Shown here: one piece after another, positions 42,470-50,877 of the stretch
Layout: each line of letters starts with the position of its first letter
Position numbering within the stretch: position 1 is the stretch's first letter
DNA from: Nitrospirota bacterium
GTDB taxonomy: Bacteria; Nitrospirota; Thermodesulfovibrionia; Thermodesulfovibrionales; Dissulfurispiraceae
Length of the DNA stretch: 64,000 bases
Reading direction: 5' to 3'
NCBI GenBank assembly: GCA_021792185.1
Contig: JAJYVD010000007.1
Coordinates: forward strand, 1 to 64,000
Translations under genes and position numbers: made by a program
Notes under the pieces: generated by a model
Told to the model about the DNA's origin: nothing
What the model saw: only the letters and a program-made list of their open reading frames with translations
Database searches by the model: none

Positions 42470-43540
42470 CTAATTAATTATCTCCAAATCCCTGCTTAAA
42501 CCTGTTAAGAGTTCCGCCTTTCCGTTTTTAACCAGTATCATATCCTCTATTCTCACGCCGCCCAGTTCAGGGACATATATTCCAGGCTCTACGGTAAAGA
42601 CCATGCCGTTGCGCACCCTTTCGCTCCCCGTCCATGATACACGGGGATGCTCATGAACATCAAGCCCTACCCCGTGCCCTGTCCCGTGTCCGAAAAACTC
42701 GCCATAGCCGGCCTTCCTTATTGCATCTCTGGCTGCGGCGTCTATGTCCTGTGTTTTAATCCCTTCTTTTACGGATACCACGGCCTTCTTACGGGCATTA
42801 TTAACTGTTTCGTAAATCCTTATCTTGTCCGAAAGCCCTTTGCCGTTCATAAGGAGCGTGCGCGTCATATCCGAATAATATCCGTCAGCCTCCCCGCCCC
42901 AGTCGATTATAACAAAATCGCCTCTTTCTATCTTTTTTTCGCTCGGTCTCGCATGGGGCATCGAGGAGTTCTTTCCGGAGGCTGTTATTATATCAAAAGC
43001 CGGGCACTTGCATCCTCTTTTTTTAAGCTGCTCTTCAATCTTCAGGGCTATATATCTCTCTCTTGCTCCCGGCCTTATTCCCGGCTTTACGGCTAAAAAC
43101 GCCCCTTCAGCCCTCTCGATCGCCTTCTTAATGCTCTCGATCTCTTCTTTGTCCTTTATCTTTCGAAGGTTCTCGACAATGTTTTTCTGAGGCGCTAAAA
43201 CAGCGGAGAGTTTAGCCCTTAAAAGATCGTAGAACTCGTAAGTAATGGACTGCTCGAACCCCAAGCGCTTAATCGCCAGCTTCCTTATAAGGCCGGTGAT
43301 AAGTTTTGTCCTCCTGCCGTTTTCTATGGTTATTTCCCATCCGGTTACCTCTGCCTCGGCCTGTTCCTTGTAGCGGAAGTCGGTAAAAAAGAGATTCTTG
43401 TTTTTAGTGATGATTAAAAACCCTGAAGAGCCGGTAAAGCCGGTCAGATAGCGTATGTTTTTAATGTTGGTTATCAGAAGGCCGTCCAGTTTTCTAAAAC
43501 CGATAATTCGCCGGATATTTATTGTTCTTTCGTTTGTCAC
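42470..43540 (-). CDS. pepP: Xaa-Pro aminopeptidase (M24)
   Basis: This peptidase of about 356 residues has a creatinase-like N-domain and the pita-bread catalytic domain: HARPSEKKIERGDFVIIDWG, DMTRT, GHGTGHGVGLDVHEHP and MVFTVEPGIYVPELGGVRIED. These include the Asp, Asp, His, Glu, Glu metal ligands. It removes N-terminal residues before proline. GTG 43540 is favoured since it gives normal length; a TTG at 43597 would overlap the upstream TPR gene. Confidence 0.92.
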   Translation of the reverse strand: MTNERTINIRRIIGFRKLDGLLITNIKNIRYLTGFTGSSGFLIITKNKNLFFTDFRYKEQAEAEVTGWEITIENGRRTKLITGLIRKLAIKRLGFEQSITYEFYDLLRAKLSAVLAPQKNIVENLRKIKDKEEIESIKKAIERAEGAFLAVKPGIRPGARERYIALKIEEQLKKRGCKCPAFDIITASGKNSSMPHARPSEKKIERGDFVIIDWGGEADGYYSDMTRTLLMNGKGLSDKIRIYETVNNARKKAVVSVKEGIKTQDIDAAARDAIRKAGYGEFFGHGTGHGVGLDVHEHPRVSWTGSERVRNGMVFTVEPGIYVPELGGVRIEDMILVKNGKAELLTGLSRDLEIIN

Positions 43541-43556
43541 AGGAGATGCCTGATTA

Positions 43557-44090
43557 TCAGTCTTTATATGACGGAGCGGCAGGCGGAGGGGCAGCAAAAC
43601 GGATATTTATCGCCTTCAACATCCTGCCTAAACGGTCTTTGACCGCGTCCTTTCTGCTGACGGCAAACCTGCCCTTGACCATCTCTAAAAACAGATTCAA
43701 CCGGTCTACGACATCCTTTTTTGAATCTGTCGCGACAGTCGCCGGGAACTCTGAAACTTCCGCCTCTTCAGGAGGTTCCACGCCCATCCTTTTATATACT
43801 TCCGCGAGCCCTTTGCGGGCAAAAAGGTTATCAGGCGATTTCTCCGCCGCTTCTAAAAACTCCTTTTTAGCCTCCGGCAGCATGTCGCTCGAAAGGTACC
43901 ACCGTCCGAGAGTAAGATGGGCGGTGATGAATCCAGGATTTTTTTTGATCCCCTCCAGAAGAGCGGCTATGGCCTCGTCGATCATATCCCTTCTCCTTAA
44001 CTCTTCCGCGAAAGACAGGGACAGTTTTGAATCAGGCTTCCGACGCAGCCTCTCCTTAAGCCTCTTTAGATATGCGCTGTCTTCCATCAT
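43557..44090 (-). CDS. TPR-repeat protein
   Basis: The 177-residue protein has about three tetratricopeptide-like helix pairs (SAYLKRLKERLRRKPD; ALLEGIKKNPGFITAHLTLG; EAAEKSPDNLFARKGLAEVY), then a linker and a helical end with a Pro/Ala-rich tail. It is probably a scaffold or adaptor, cytoplasmic since no signal is seen. ATGA overlap with coaBC shows coupling. Confidence 0.85.
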   Translation of the reverse strand: MMEDSAYLKRLKERLRRKPDSKLSLSFAEELRRRDMIDEAIAALLEGIKKNPGFITAHLTLGRWYLSSDMLPEAKKEFLEAAEKSPDNLFARKGLAEVYKRMGVEPPEEAEVSEFPATVATDSKKDVVDRLNLFLEMVKGRFAVSRKDAVKDRLGRMLKAINIRFAAPPPAAPSYKD

Positions 44091-45289
44091 TCACTCAATC
44101 CTTCGTTCTTCAACGAGACTATCATGTCGAACAGAGCCGACGCGACATCTTCTTTGGACATAAGCTGCAAAGGCTGTTCATGGATTTCCCCTTCTTTGTC
44201 CCTGTGAATGATCACAACTTCATTGGTGTCGGCATCGAAGCCGGAACCCGCCTTTGACACGTCGTTAAATACGATCATGTCTATATTTTTGTTGACGAGT
44301 TTCTTCCGCGCCCTGTCGAGCCTGTTCCCCGTTTCCGCGGAAAAACCGGCGATAAAGGGCTTGTTTTTAAACCTTCCTGCCTCTTCGAGGATATCGGAGG
44401 TTTTTACGAGATTGAGCGAAAACTTCTCTTTCTTTTCGATCTTGCTGTTTTTCGTTTCAGCCGGAACGAAATCGGCAACGGCAGCGGACATGATGAATAT
44501 CGAAGACATGGGGACATTGTCCATTACCGAGGCGTGCATCTCGTCGGCTGTCTCGACATTGATAACCTCAACGCCGTCCGGCGGTTTTATGGCGGTCGGC
44601 CCGCTTATGAGAGTTACGTCGGCGCCCCGTCTTTTTGCAATCTTCGCGATAGCGTAGCCCATTTTGCCCGAAGACCGGTTCGAAATATATCTAACAGGAT
44701 CTATATATTCCCTTGTCGGACCGGCCGTAACAAGCACCTGCTCTCCGGCCAGATCCTGCTTTGAGAGGGAAGTCCTTACGGCCTCGATTATTTTTTCGAC
44801 GTCGGCCATTCTTCCCATGCCTTCTTCGCCGCAGGCGAGGCTTCCACGTTCGGGCCCTACGGTCTTTACGCCGAGAGAAAGAAGATAATGGAGGTTTTTC
44901 TGGAATACCGCGTTTTCGTACATCCTCCAGTTCATGGCAGGCGCTATAATTACCCGGCCGTTGAAGGCGAGCAGCGAAGTGCTGAGGAGATTATCCGCTA
45001 TCCCGTTGGCGTATTTGCTTATGATATTCGCGGTTGCGGGTGCTATAACAAAAAGGTCGGCGTCGGCAGGAAGGCTCACATGGGAGAGTGGAGATTCAAA
45101 CATATCGCAGTAAACGTTTCCGCCCGACGCAATCTCTACGGACATGGGGGTGATAAAACGCTTCGCGGCCTCGGTCATGATAACCTTAACAGAAGCGCCA
45201 TCCTTAACAAATCCTTTAATGAGTTCGAGGGATTTATAGGCAGCTACGCTTCCGGTAATTCCCAGCAGTATGGACCTGTCTTTCAACAC
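44087..45289 (-). CDS. coaBC: CoaBC, phosphopantothenoylcysteine synthetase/decarboxylase
   Basis: The 400-residue fusion has a flavin decarboxylase half (LLGITGSVAAYKSLELIKGF, APAMNWRMYENAVFQKNL) and a synthetase half (VLVTAGPTREYIDPVRYISN, then RSSGKMGYAIA). It makes 4'-phosphopantetheine for CoA. GTG 45289 is the start. It follows rpoZ, the usual gmk-rpoZ-coaBC order. Confidence 0.96.
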   Translation of the reverse strand: MLKDRSILLGITGSVAAYKSLELIKGFVKDGASVKVIMTEAAKRFITPMSVEIASGGNVYCDMFESPLSHVSLPADADLFVIAPATANIISKYANGIADNLLSTSLLAFNGRVIIAPAMNWRMYENAVFQKNLHYLLSLGVKTVGPERGSLACGEEGMGRMADVEKIIEAVRTSLSKQDLAGEQVLVTAGPTREYIDPVRYISNRSSGKMGYAIAKIAKRRGADVTLISGPTAIKPPDGVEVINVETADEMHASVMDNVPMSSIFIMSAAVADFVPAETKNSKIEKKEKFSLNLVKTSDILEEAGRFKNKPFIAGFSAETGNRLDRARKKLVNKNIDMIVFNDVSKAGSGFDADTNEVVIIHRDKEGEIHEQPLQLMSKEDVASALFDMIVSLKNEGLSE

Positions 45290-45356
45290 CGTTACAGCCC
45301 AAAAAGGTCACGAATTTTTTGGGCCACCCCCTTTGAAAAGGTTACAGAGTATATAA

Positions 45357-45749
45357 TTACTCCCCGGTCTCTTCTTCCCCTTCAGATTCGGCGAAAAGTT
45401 CTTCGAGCGCCTTTTCCGTGGCTCCTTTTTCGTGGAGATATACCTTTAGGTCTTTTTCAAGCTCAGACAGATCTTCTATGGGTTTTCTTTTCTCTTCTAT
45501 GAGCTTTTTGTAATCTATTTTATCCGCCTTCTCTCTCGCGGCAACAGCATCTTCTCCGGTTATGTATTCGATGTTGCCGGAAATGGCCTCGAGAACCGAG
45601 GTTGTGGTTACCTTCTTGGCCTTTGTCTGAACCTTCTGCGCCGCGCCCAGGGAAAGTTCCCGGGCCCTCTGAGACGCGATTACGACAAGCCTGTATCTGC
45701 TCTCTATCTTCTTTTTGTCGTATTCTACGGGAAGCGATATGATATCCAT
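45357..45749 (-). CDS. rpoZ: RNA polymerase omega subunit
   Basis: The 130-residue protein has the omega pattern ESRYRLVVIASQRARELSLG and later KKVTTTSVLEAISGNIEYI. An acidic C-terminal extension (SESEGEEETGE-like) makes it longer than the 91 residues of E. coli omega. It assists assembly of RNA polymerase around beta'. It lies between gmk and coaBC. Confidence 0.92.
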   Translation of the reverse strand: MDIISLPVEYDKKKIESRYRLVVIASQRARELSLGAAQKVQTKAKKVTTTSVLEAISGNIEYITGEDAVAAREKADKIDYKKLIEEKRKPIEDLSELEKDLKVYLHEKGATEKALEELFAESEGEEETGE

Positions 45750-45767
45750 GAAGTTCCTCCTTGTATT

Positions 45768-46385
45768 CTATATTATCAAAAAGTTTTCTTTTATCCAGTC
45801 CCGTTCCATCTTCGATATCCTCACCCTTTCGGCTATGACAATAGAGGATAGCTCTTTTAAGGCGGTATCGAGGGAGTCATTTACTATAACATAATCGTAA
45901 TTTTTATACTCCCCTATTTCGCCTATTGCGTTCCGGAGCCTCGTCTTAATAACATCTTCAGAATCGGTCTTCCTGCCCGCAAGCCTCTCTTTAAGCGCTT
46001 CCATTGAAGGGGGCAGGACAAAAATCAATACACTGTCCGGGGAATGCTCTTTTATCTGTCTGGCGCCGTGGACATCGATATCGAGTATGACATCGCAGCC
46101 CTCATTGGTCATGTCCTCTATCCTTTTTTTAGACGTTCCGTAAAAATTGCCGTGCACCTCAGCCCATTCTACGAACTCTCCTTCGGTTATCATGGAGCGA
46201 AACTCGTCTTCGTCCACAAAGGTATAGTGAACTCCGTTTATCTCTCCATGCCTCGGACTGCGGGTAGTATAAGATATTGAATGCTTTATCCCGGCAAGGG
46301 AATCGCAGAGCTTCCAACAAAGCGTGGTCTTTCCGGCTCCTGAAGGAGCGGATACCACGAACAGGCTACCTTTTCTTTGTTTCAT
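45768..46385 (-). CDS. gmk: Guanylate kinase
   Basis: The 205-residue kinase has the P-loop [32 protein letters not shown] and [16 protein letters not shown]. It phosphorylates GMP to GDP. Its start overlaps the RemA-like gene by 20 nt. Confidence 0.97.
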   Translation of the reverse strand: MKQRKGSLFVVSAPSGAGKTTLCWKLCDSLAGIKHSISYTTRSPRHGEINGVHYTFVDEDEFRSMITEGEFVEWAEVHGNFYGTSKKRIEDMTNEGCDVILDIDVHGARQIKEHSPDSVLIFVLPPSMEALKERLAGRKTDSEDVIKTRLRNAIGEIGEYKNYDYVIVNDSLDTALKELSSIVIAERVRISKMERDWIKENFLII

Positions 46386-46659
46386 CCGTTTCCTCGTTTC
46401 CTTTTAGTTCGGCGGTTTTTTGGCCGGAGACCCTCTGTGCTATCGTCTCAACCTGAATGGCGGAGAGGATGATGTGATCGCTGTCGGTCACTATTATCGA
46501 GCGCGTTTTCTTCCCTTCCGTGGCGTCTATGAGTTTGCCTTGCTCTCTCGCCTCGTCTCTTAATTTTTTTATCGGAGAAGATCCGGGGTTCACGACAGCC
46601 ACAACTCTGCCCGCGGATACCACATTCCCGAACCCTATATTTATAAGTGAATTTTTCAT
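46366..46659 (-). CDS. DUF370 / RemA-like regulatory protein
   Basis: The 97-residue protein starts [20 protein letters not shown] and contains [20 protein letters not shown] and [21 protein letters not shown]370 includes RemA, a DNA-binding activator of matrix genes in Bacillus, and members are usually beside yicC and gmk as here. The charged tail is extra. The function outside Bacillus is unclear. Confidence 0.9.
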   Translation of the reverse strand: MKNSLINIGFGNVVSAGRVVAVVNPGSSPIKKLRDEAREQGKLIDATEGKKTRSIIVTDSDHIILSAIQVETIAQRVSGQKTAELKGNEETDETKKR

Positions 46660-46667
46660 CGTATGGT

Positions 46668-47516
46668 TTATTGTATGTTTTGGGCCTGTTCTCTGAGCTT
46701 TTCAATCTCCGTCTTCATTTCGATAGTCCGGTTTATTATTTTAATATCGTCGCTTTTCGACGCGATGGTATTGACCTCACGGTGCATCTCCTGAATGATG
46801 AAATCGAATTTTCTGCCAGCATTGCCTCCTTCGGACAGGAGGGACGCAAATTGCTGAATATGGCTCCTTAGCCTTGCAAGTTCTTCGGTGATGTCGCTTT
46901 TCTGCGCTAAAAACGCTATCTCCTGCGCCAGCCTGCTTTCGTCAACGGGTATGTCCGGAATAAGGTCCCTTATCTTTTTCTGAAGGCTTTCCTTACGGCG
47001 CAAAGAGGCTTCTTTTGCCTCAGTCTCTATCTCATCCGGGAGTTTTTGCAACCCTTTTATCCGTGCCGACAATTCGCTTTTGAGACTTTCCCCTTCCGTA
47101 TTTCTCATGTCTTGAAGTTTTGACAATGCATCCGAAACAGCCTGATACAGGGCTTCGCTGCTGTATTCCGGCTCTTCGGTTATTATAAGCTCCCTGTAGC
47201 CGGAAAAGAAATCAATGCCGATGCTTCCCGGCAGCGACAGATTTTTTTGGAGTTCCGAAAATGCTCGGTGGATCTTTTCGGCAAGCTCCAGATTGACGCC
47301 TACCTTAGTCTGCTGCCTGTCAGATATGGATATGCCGACATCAAATTTGCCCCTCGCGAAACAATCTTTGATAATATTTCTTATCGCCATGTCATGCTCC
47401 ATCAGGGCTGACGGCATTTTTATGTTGATATCGATATGCTTGTGGTTCAGTGAGCGGATTTCGACCTTAAACCCGTCCTTCTCCGATGCCCCGAAACCTG
47501 TCATGCTTTGAATCAA
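46668..47516 (-). CDS. yicC: YicC-family endoribonuclease-like protein
   Basis: The 282-residue protein begins [34 protein letters not shown] and ends with [20 protein letters not shown] and [13 protein letters not shown], all family signatures. YicC/YloC proteins are implicated in RNA turnover. The TTG start 47516 overlaps the DUF167 stop (TTGA). It leads remA-like, gmk and rpoZ. Confidence 0.93.
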   Translation of the reverse strand: MIQSMTGFGASEKDGFKVEIRSLNHKHIDINIKMPSALMEHDMAIRNIIKDCFARGKFDVGISISDRQQTKVGVNLELAEKIHRAFSELQKNLSLPGSIGIDFFSGYRELIITEEPEYSSEALYQAVSDALSKLQDMRNTEGESLKSELSARIKGLQKLPDEIETEAKEASLRRKESLQKKIRDLIPDIPVDESRLAQEIAFLAQKSDITEELARLRSHIQQFASLLSEGGNAGRKFDFIIQEMHREVNTIASKSDDIKIINRTIEMKTEIEKLREQAQNIQ

Positions 47517-47779
47517 AGTCCCACCCCGGTTATCTTCACTGTTTTCCTTTTAGACGACTCGCCCTTTATGATCGTTATGCTGCTCTTTCTTATCTTCAAC
47601 TTCTCTGACAAAAGCTCTATAAGCTGTTCGTTGGCCGCTCCGTCAACAGGAGGCGCAGTAAGTTTTACCTTTACGATATTGTCCGCAGCGCCCGCGATTT
47701 CCTTTTTCGAGGAGCGCGGAACGACCTTAACCTCTATCAGTATGCCGTCCTTAATCCTGCTGTATGGTAAGTCTATCAT
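47513..47779 (-). CDS. DUF167 (YggU) family protein
   Basis: This protein of about 88 residues has EVKVVPRSSKKEIAG, VKLTAPPVDGAANEQLIELL and KIRKSSITIIKGESSKRKTV, the compact DUF167 alpha/beta fold. Function is unknown. ATG 47779 follows AAGG and overlaps the 3' end of the PAP2 gene. A longer frame to 47812 is less likely. Confidence 0.88.
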   Translation of the reverse strand: MIDLPYSRIKDGILIEVKVVPRSSKKEIAGAADNIVKVKLTAPPVDGAANEQLIELLSEKLKIRKSSITIIKGESSKRKTVKITGVGL

Positions 47780-48626
47780 GCCTTGAATGAAGTTTATAGT
47801 ATACTTCACCAACGGCTATCGTGACAACAGTAAGCAATACGCCGCCTATGACATCCACGACATAATGATACCTGCAATAGACGGTTGCGACAATCAGAAG
47901 CATTACCGGCGTCAGCATTGCCCAAAAGAGACCCCTTGCATATCTATAGGCAAGAAAAAGCACGGTGAGGGCTATGCCTGTATGCCCGCTCGGGAATGCA
48001 TCCCTTTTAACGCCTTCAAGCATGTTCAGGATATCCTGAATCGGCTTTGATACGAGAAACCCGCCGAGTGTGGTTTCATGCAGGTGATCCATCGCATACC
48101 TCGGCCCGAGCGCAGGAAAGAGAATGTAGCCCGCATAAGAAAGATAAAAACAGAGCAGTATGAAGAAAAGCGATTTTTCGAAGTCTTCGTTTTGTTTTTT
48201 TATTTTCAGAGCAATACCCAAGGCTATGGGCAGAAAATAGTATGTTGAATACGCGACCTGCAGAATATCGGTAATAAGCGGATTCATTATCTTTTCGAAT
48301 TCGACGGTCGGATATGTTCCGAAAATGAGATAATCGAGCCTTATGAGAAGATAATCCAAATCCTGAGGATTGATATTATGGACGACAGGCCCAAGGCTGT
48401 CGAAGATTATGAGCACACTTATTACGGGGAATATTATGTCCTTCGTCAAGTTGAGAAAGGAGTTGAGCCTGCTAAGATGAATGAGGATAAGCTGAAAAAA
48501 TATCAACGATGCGTAAATGAGAATGAGATAAGGAGCGGAGGGAATTTTGTTGTAAAAAAATGCGGTCAGAACTAAAAGGAGAAAGCTGAACAAAGCGGTG
48601 ACGGAATCAGCGGGGCGGAGTTTCAT
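47751..48626 (-). CDS. PAP2-superfamily membrane phosphatase
   Basis: The 291-residue protein has about seven membrane helices and PAP2 motifs: LGPRYAMDH (motif 1-like), RDAFPSGHTGIAL (catalytic His) and CRYHYVVDVIGG (second catalytic His and Asp). Substrates may be undecaprenyl pyrophosphate, lipid A or other lipid phosphates. It is the first gene of the long leftward run and starts soon after a truncated PIN toxin frame. Confidence 0.88.
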   Translation of the reverse strand: MKLRPADSVTALFSFLLLVLTAFFYNKIPSAPYLILIYASLIFFQLILIHLSRLNSFLNLTKDIIFPVISVLIIFDSLGPVVHNINPQDLDYLLIRLDYLIFGTYPTVEFEKIMNPLITDILQVAYSTYYFLPIALGIALKIKKQNEDFEKSLFFILLCFYLSYAGYILFPALGPRYAMDHLHETTLGGFLVSKPIQDILNMLEGVKRDAFPSGHTGIALTVLFLAYRYARGLFWAMLTPVMLLIVATVYCRYHYVVDVIGGVLLTVVTIAVGEVYYKLHSRHDRLTIQQD

Positions 48627-48647
48627 GTTTAGTTTTTGACGATCTTC

Positions 48648-48731
48648 CTAAGCCGTCTTATGTTTTTTATCTTCTGATTTGTCAAACAGATAAACAATAA
48701 CATTAGTATCTAAGAAGACCTTATCTCTCAT
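48648..48731 (-). pseudogene. Truncated PIN-domain (VapC-like) toxin
   Basis: The frame from ATG 48731 reads VFLDTNVIVYLFDKSEDKKH and stops after 27 residues. The DTN motif with first catalytic Asp is a VapC hallmark, but the rest of the about 130-residue domain is missing. It overlaps the antitoxin gene by 11 nt, the normal arrangement. PAP2 begins 21 nt later. I read it as a deletion or frameshift remnant. Confidence 0.8.
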
Positions 48732-48951
48732 ACAATTCATCTCTGCTCGTGAAAAGTCTCTCTCCCATTTTCCAGCTCAGTTTTTCAACAGTCCGACCAA
48801 GACTAACTCTCTGTATTTTTTTTCTTTTGCCGCGATACTTATAAACCAAAAAATCATAAAAATGCTGAAGCTCCTCTTTAGCCTCGGCAGGCAATTTATT
48901 AAAATTAATAACATTATTTGTAATATTTGCTTTTTGCGTCTTTATAGGCAT
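48721..48951 (-). CDS. DUF2281/VapB-like antitoxin
   Basis: The 76-residue protein contains INFNKLPAEAKEELQHFYDF, a DUF2281-like segment found in antitoxins paired with PIN toxins, and a basic stretch KYRGKRKKIQ. The overlapping toxin frame is truncated, so the antitoxin is probably a left-over. Confidence 0.78.
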   Translation of the reverse strand: MPIKTQKANITNNVINFNKLPAEAKEELQHFYDFLVYKYRGKRKKIQRVSLGRTVEKLSWKMGERLFTSRDELYER

Positions 48952-48987
48952 AAGAACCTCCCTGTCTGATTATTTCAAGTAATTATA

Positions 48988-49536
48988 TCATAATTTGCCC
49001 AATGCCCTTCTAATCGTTTTTTCTTTTTTTGAAAGCCTATAGGGGTTTCCTTTTTGAGCATTTGGATAATCATCGTATTCGGAGTCTTTATACGAAAGAT
49101 CGGCATCGTGGTATTCCCTTGTCCAGGAAACCGCCTGTCCTGAGCGCTTCGATACGATTTCAAAGAATTTTTCGGACGGGACGGGGATGGAATCGGCAGA
49201 CCACGCGTGATTAACAATGTCCCTGTCGTTGCTTACAACGATCCACTCTTTACGCTCATTTGAAACGATTCGTTTAATTACATCGTCAGCCCTCTCTCCG
49301 AGCCTGGAATAAATAACCTTAACTCCGCCGCTTACTGACATATTTTCTGTGCCCCCGCCGCTTTTATGCCCGTCAAAAACAACCGTTATATCATGCGACT
49401 TTATTTTTTTATAGCGCATCAAAAGATCGATAAACGAATCCCTTGCCTTTTCCATGTCTTTATGAAAAATACCTATGACATTGTATCCGTCGATAATTAT
49501 ATGAGAAATAGCATACCTCCCTATGCCCGGTTGCAC
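48988..49536 (-). CDS. YacP-like NYN-domain nuclease
   Basis: This protein of about 182 residues has HIIIDGYNVIGIFHKD, ITVVFDGHKSGGG and WIVVSNDRDIVNHAWS, the acidic metal ligands of NYN/PIN-like RNases (YacP/Rae1-type). GTG 49536 is the first in-frame start, but GGGAGG sits just ahead of an ATT at about 49515, so the true start may be there. It lies beside an interrupted zinc-ribbon gene on the same strand. Confidence 0.85.
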   Translation of the reverse strand: MQPGIGRYAISHIIIDGYNVIGIFHKDMEKARDSFIDLLMRYKKIKSHDITVVFDGHKSGGGTENMSVSGGVKVIYSRLGERADDVIKRIVSNERKEWIVVSNDRDIVNHAWSADSIPVPSEKFFEIVSKRSGQAVSWTREYHDADLSYKDSEYDDYPNAQKGNPYRLSKKEKTIRRALGKL

Positions 49537-49688
49537 GGCCTCAGCGCTATTTTATCCCATGTCTCGGCGTCTATCTCATTGACATATTCCGAAACTTTGA
49601 ATTCCTTGCCGCATTCCATGCAGCGGAAATACACGGTCTTTCAGCCGATAATGAGCTTGAGTTCGCCCTTGCAGTTTTTGCAGTTCAT
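49521..49688 (-). pseudogene. Zinc-ribbon protein interrupted by in-frame TGA
   Basis: From ATG 49688 the frame reads MNCKNCKGELKLIIG, then TGA (49641-49643), then KTVYFRCMECGKEFKVSEYV and ends LRPCNRA before TAG 49521-49523. Two CxxC pairs flanking the TGA form a zinc ribbon, so both halves clearly belong together. An Arg CGA-to-TGA nonsense change, readthrough or selenocysteine could explain it. The 3' end overlaps the NYN gene's GTG start. Confidence 0.7.
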
Positions 49689-49713
49689 GGTATTTTTAAT
49701 ATACCATACAAAC

Positions 49714-50244
49714 ATGACTCTATTGAATTTGCTGAATTACGAACTCTCATGGCATGACAGGGAGAAGTGGGATAACACCATACGACTGCTAAAAGAATTT
49801 TCCGGAGAGCGCAACAGCGAGCTTTCCCATGTTAAAGACACGGCAAGGATAATAAAATACAGGATCGACGGAATAGACTCCTTTATCCAGAAAAACACCG
49901 CCGAGGTCTGTCCGTCCTGCAAAAATGTCTGCTGCGTGAACAAGCACGGATTTTATGATTACGAAGACCTCATATACGTCTATGCCCTCGGCCTCACGCC
50001 TCCTTCTTATAAAGAGGGCATGAAAGACACGGAACCTTGCCAGTTTTTATCCGAATCCGGATGCAACATAGAAAGATCGATAAGGCCGTTCAGGTGCAAC
50101 TGGTATTTCTGTGACGCGCTTCTGAAACATATAGAAAACGGCCCCGCAAAACCGTACCGCGCATTCATAAAACAACTCGATGAAATCGTAGACCTCAGAA
50201 AAGATATGCTCGACGAGTTTTTCAGGATATTGAAAACCGCTTAG
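49714..50244 (+). CDS. Cysteine-rich YkgJ-like protein
   Basis: The 176-residue protein has a helical N-half and a cysteine cluster CPSCKNVCCVNKHG, then EPCQFLSESGCNIERSIRPF and CNWYFC. This fits the CxxCxxxCC-type YkgJ-like zinc/iron-binding family of unknown function. ATG 49714 is chosen: the earlier frame overlaps the opposite zinc-ribbon gene and is not coding-like. A TATACC box lies 8 nt upstream, suggesting a leaderless mRNA. Confidence 0.8.
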   Translation: MTLLNLLNYELSWHDREKWDNTIRLLKEFSGERNSELSHVKDTARIIKYRIDGIDSFIQKNTAEVCPSCKNVCCVNKHGFYDYEDLIYVYALGLTPPSYKEGMKDTEPCQFLSESGCNIERSIRPFRCNWYFCDALLKHIENGPAKPYRAFIKQLDEIVDLRKDMLDEFFRILKTA

Positions 50245-50262
50245 GTTTTTAATATAGGCATG

Positions 50263-50291
50263 TTGACATATCCGGCTGATGGTGGTATATT
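50263..50291 (+). promoter_or_regulatory. Toxin-antitoxin promoter, leaderless
   Basis: TTGACA (50263-50268), a 17-nt spacer and TATATT (50286-50291) lie 6 nt before ATG 50298. There is no Shine-Dalgarno. The antitoxin probably represses here. Confidence 0.7.
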
Positions 50292-50297
50292 GGTAGT

Positions 50298-50528
50298 ATG
50301 AAAGTGAAGACATCTATAACACTATCGGAAGATATAGTAAAGTATATCGATGTGACTGCAGGCAGCGCTCAAACAAGGTCGGAGTTTATCGAAAATGCGT
50401 TGAGGGACTTCATTGCAAAGCAGCAGCAGAAAGAGCGCGACCTTAAAGACCTCTCCATTATCAACCGAAGAGCCGAGAAGCTTAACAAAGAAGCCGAAGA
50501 CGTACTTTCCTATCAAGTAGAGCTATGA
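50298..50528 (+). CDS. Ribbon-helix-helix antitoxin (CopG/MazE-like)
   Basis: The 76-residue protein starts [20 protein letters not shown] and [13 protein letters not shown]-like residues, the RHH DNA-binding strand plus helices. The C-terminal helix is charged and should bind the toxin. Its stop overlaps the toxin start by ATGA. Confidence 0.88.
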   Translation: MKVKTSITLSEDIVKYIDVTAGSAQTRSEFIENALRDFIAKQQQKERDLKDLSIINRRAEKLNKEAEDVLSYQVEL

Positions 50529-50851
50529 ACCGCGGCGACCTGTACAGGGTTTATAAAGGCTCTGTTCATGACCCAAAACGGTTTCGGGTCTTTGTAGTGA
50601 TCAGCCGGCAGGTGCTTATCGATTCCCGTTTTTCAACGGTTATATGCGCCCCTGTGTATTCGAGCTACGACGGGCTTTCCACTCAGGTAAAAATCGGAGT
50701 TGACGAGGGGCTGAAACACGAGAGCAGCATCCATTGCGACGAACTCGTAAGCATTCCGAAGGCCATGCTTACGCACTATGTCGGCTCTCTTTCATTTGAA
50801 AAGATGCAGGAACTCGATGAGGCTTTAAAGATTGCGGTCGGGGCGGATTGA
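50525..50851 (+). CDS. MazF/PemK-family toxin
   Basis: The 108-residue protein has the MazF start [12 protein letters not shown], the beta-barrel segments [29 protein letters not shown] and the late [20 protein letters not shown]. MazF-type toxins are mRNA interferases. It is complete and translationally coupled to its RHH antitoxin, so this is probably a working module. Confidence 0.9.
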   Translation: MNRGDLYRVYKGSVHDPKRFRVFVVISRQVLIDSRFSTVICAPVYSSYDGLSTQVKIGVDEGLKHESSIHCDELVSIPKAMLTHYVGSLSFEKMQELDEALKIAVGAD

Positions 50852-50877
50852 AATGCTGAGGACTTATTGCCCATAGC

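Noticed and set aside
43541-43597. TTG-started N-terminal extension of pepP
   Set aside because: It would overlap the TPR gene and add 19 unusual residues; GTG 43540 gives the normal length.
49366-49713. N-terminal extension of the YkgJ-like frame
   Set aside because: It overlaps the NYN and zinc-ribbon genes on the other strand and adds no family match; ATG 49714 fits the promoter.
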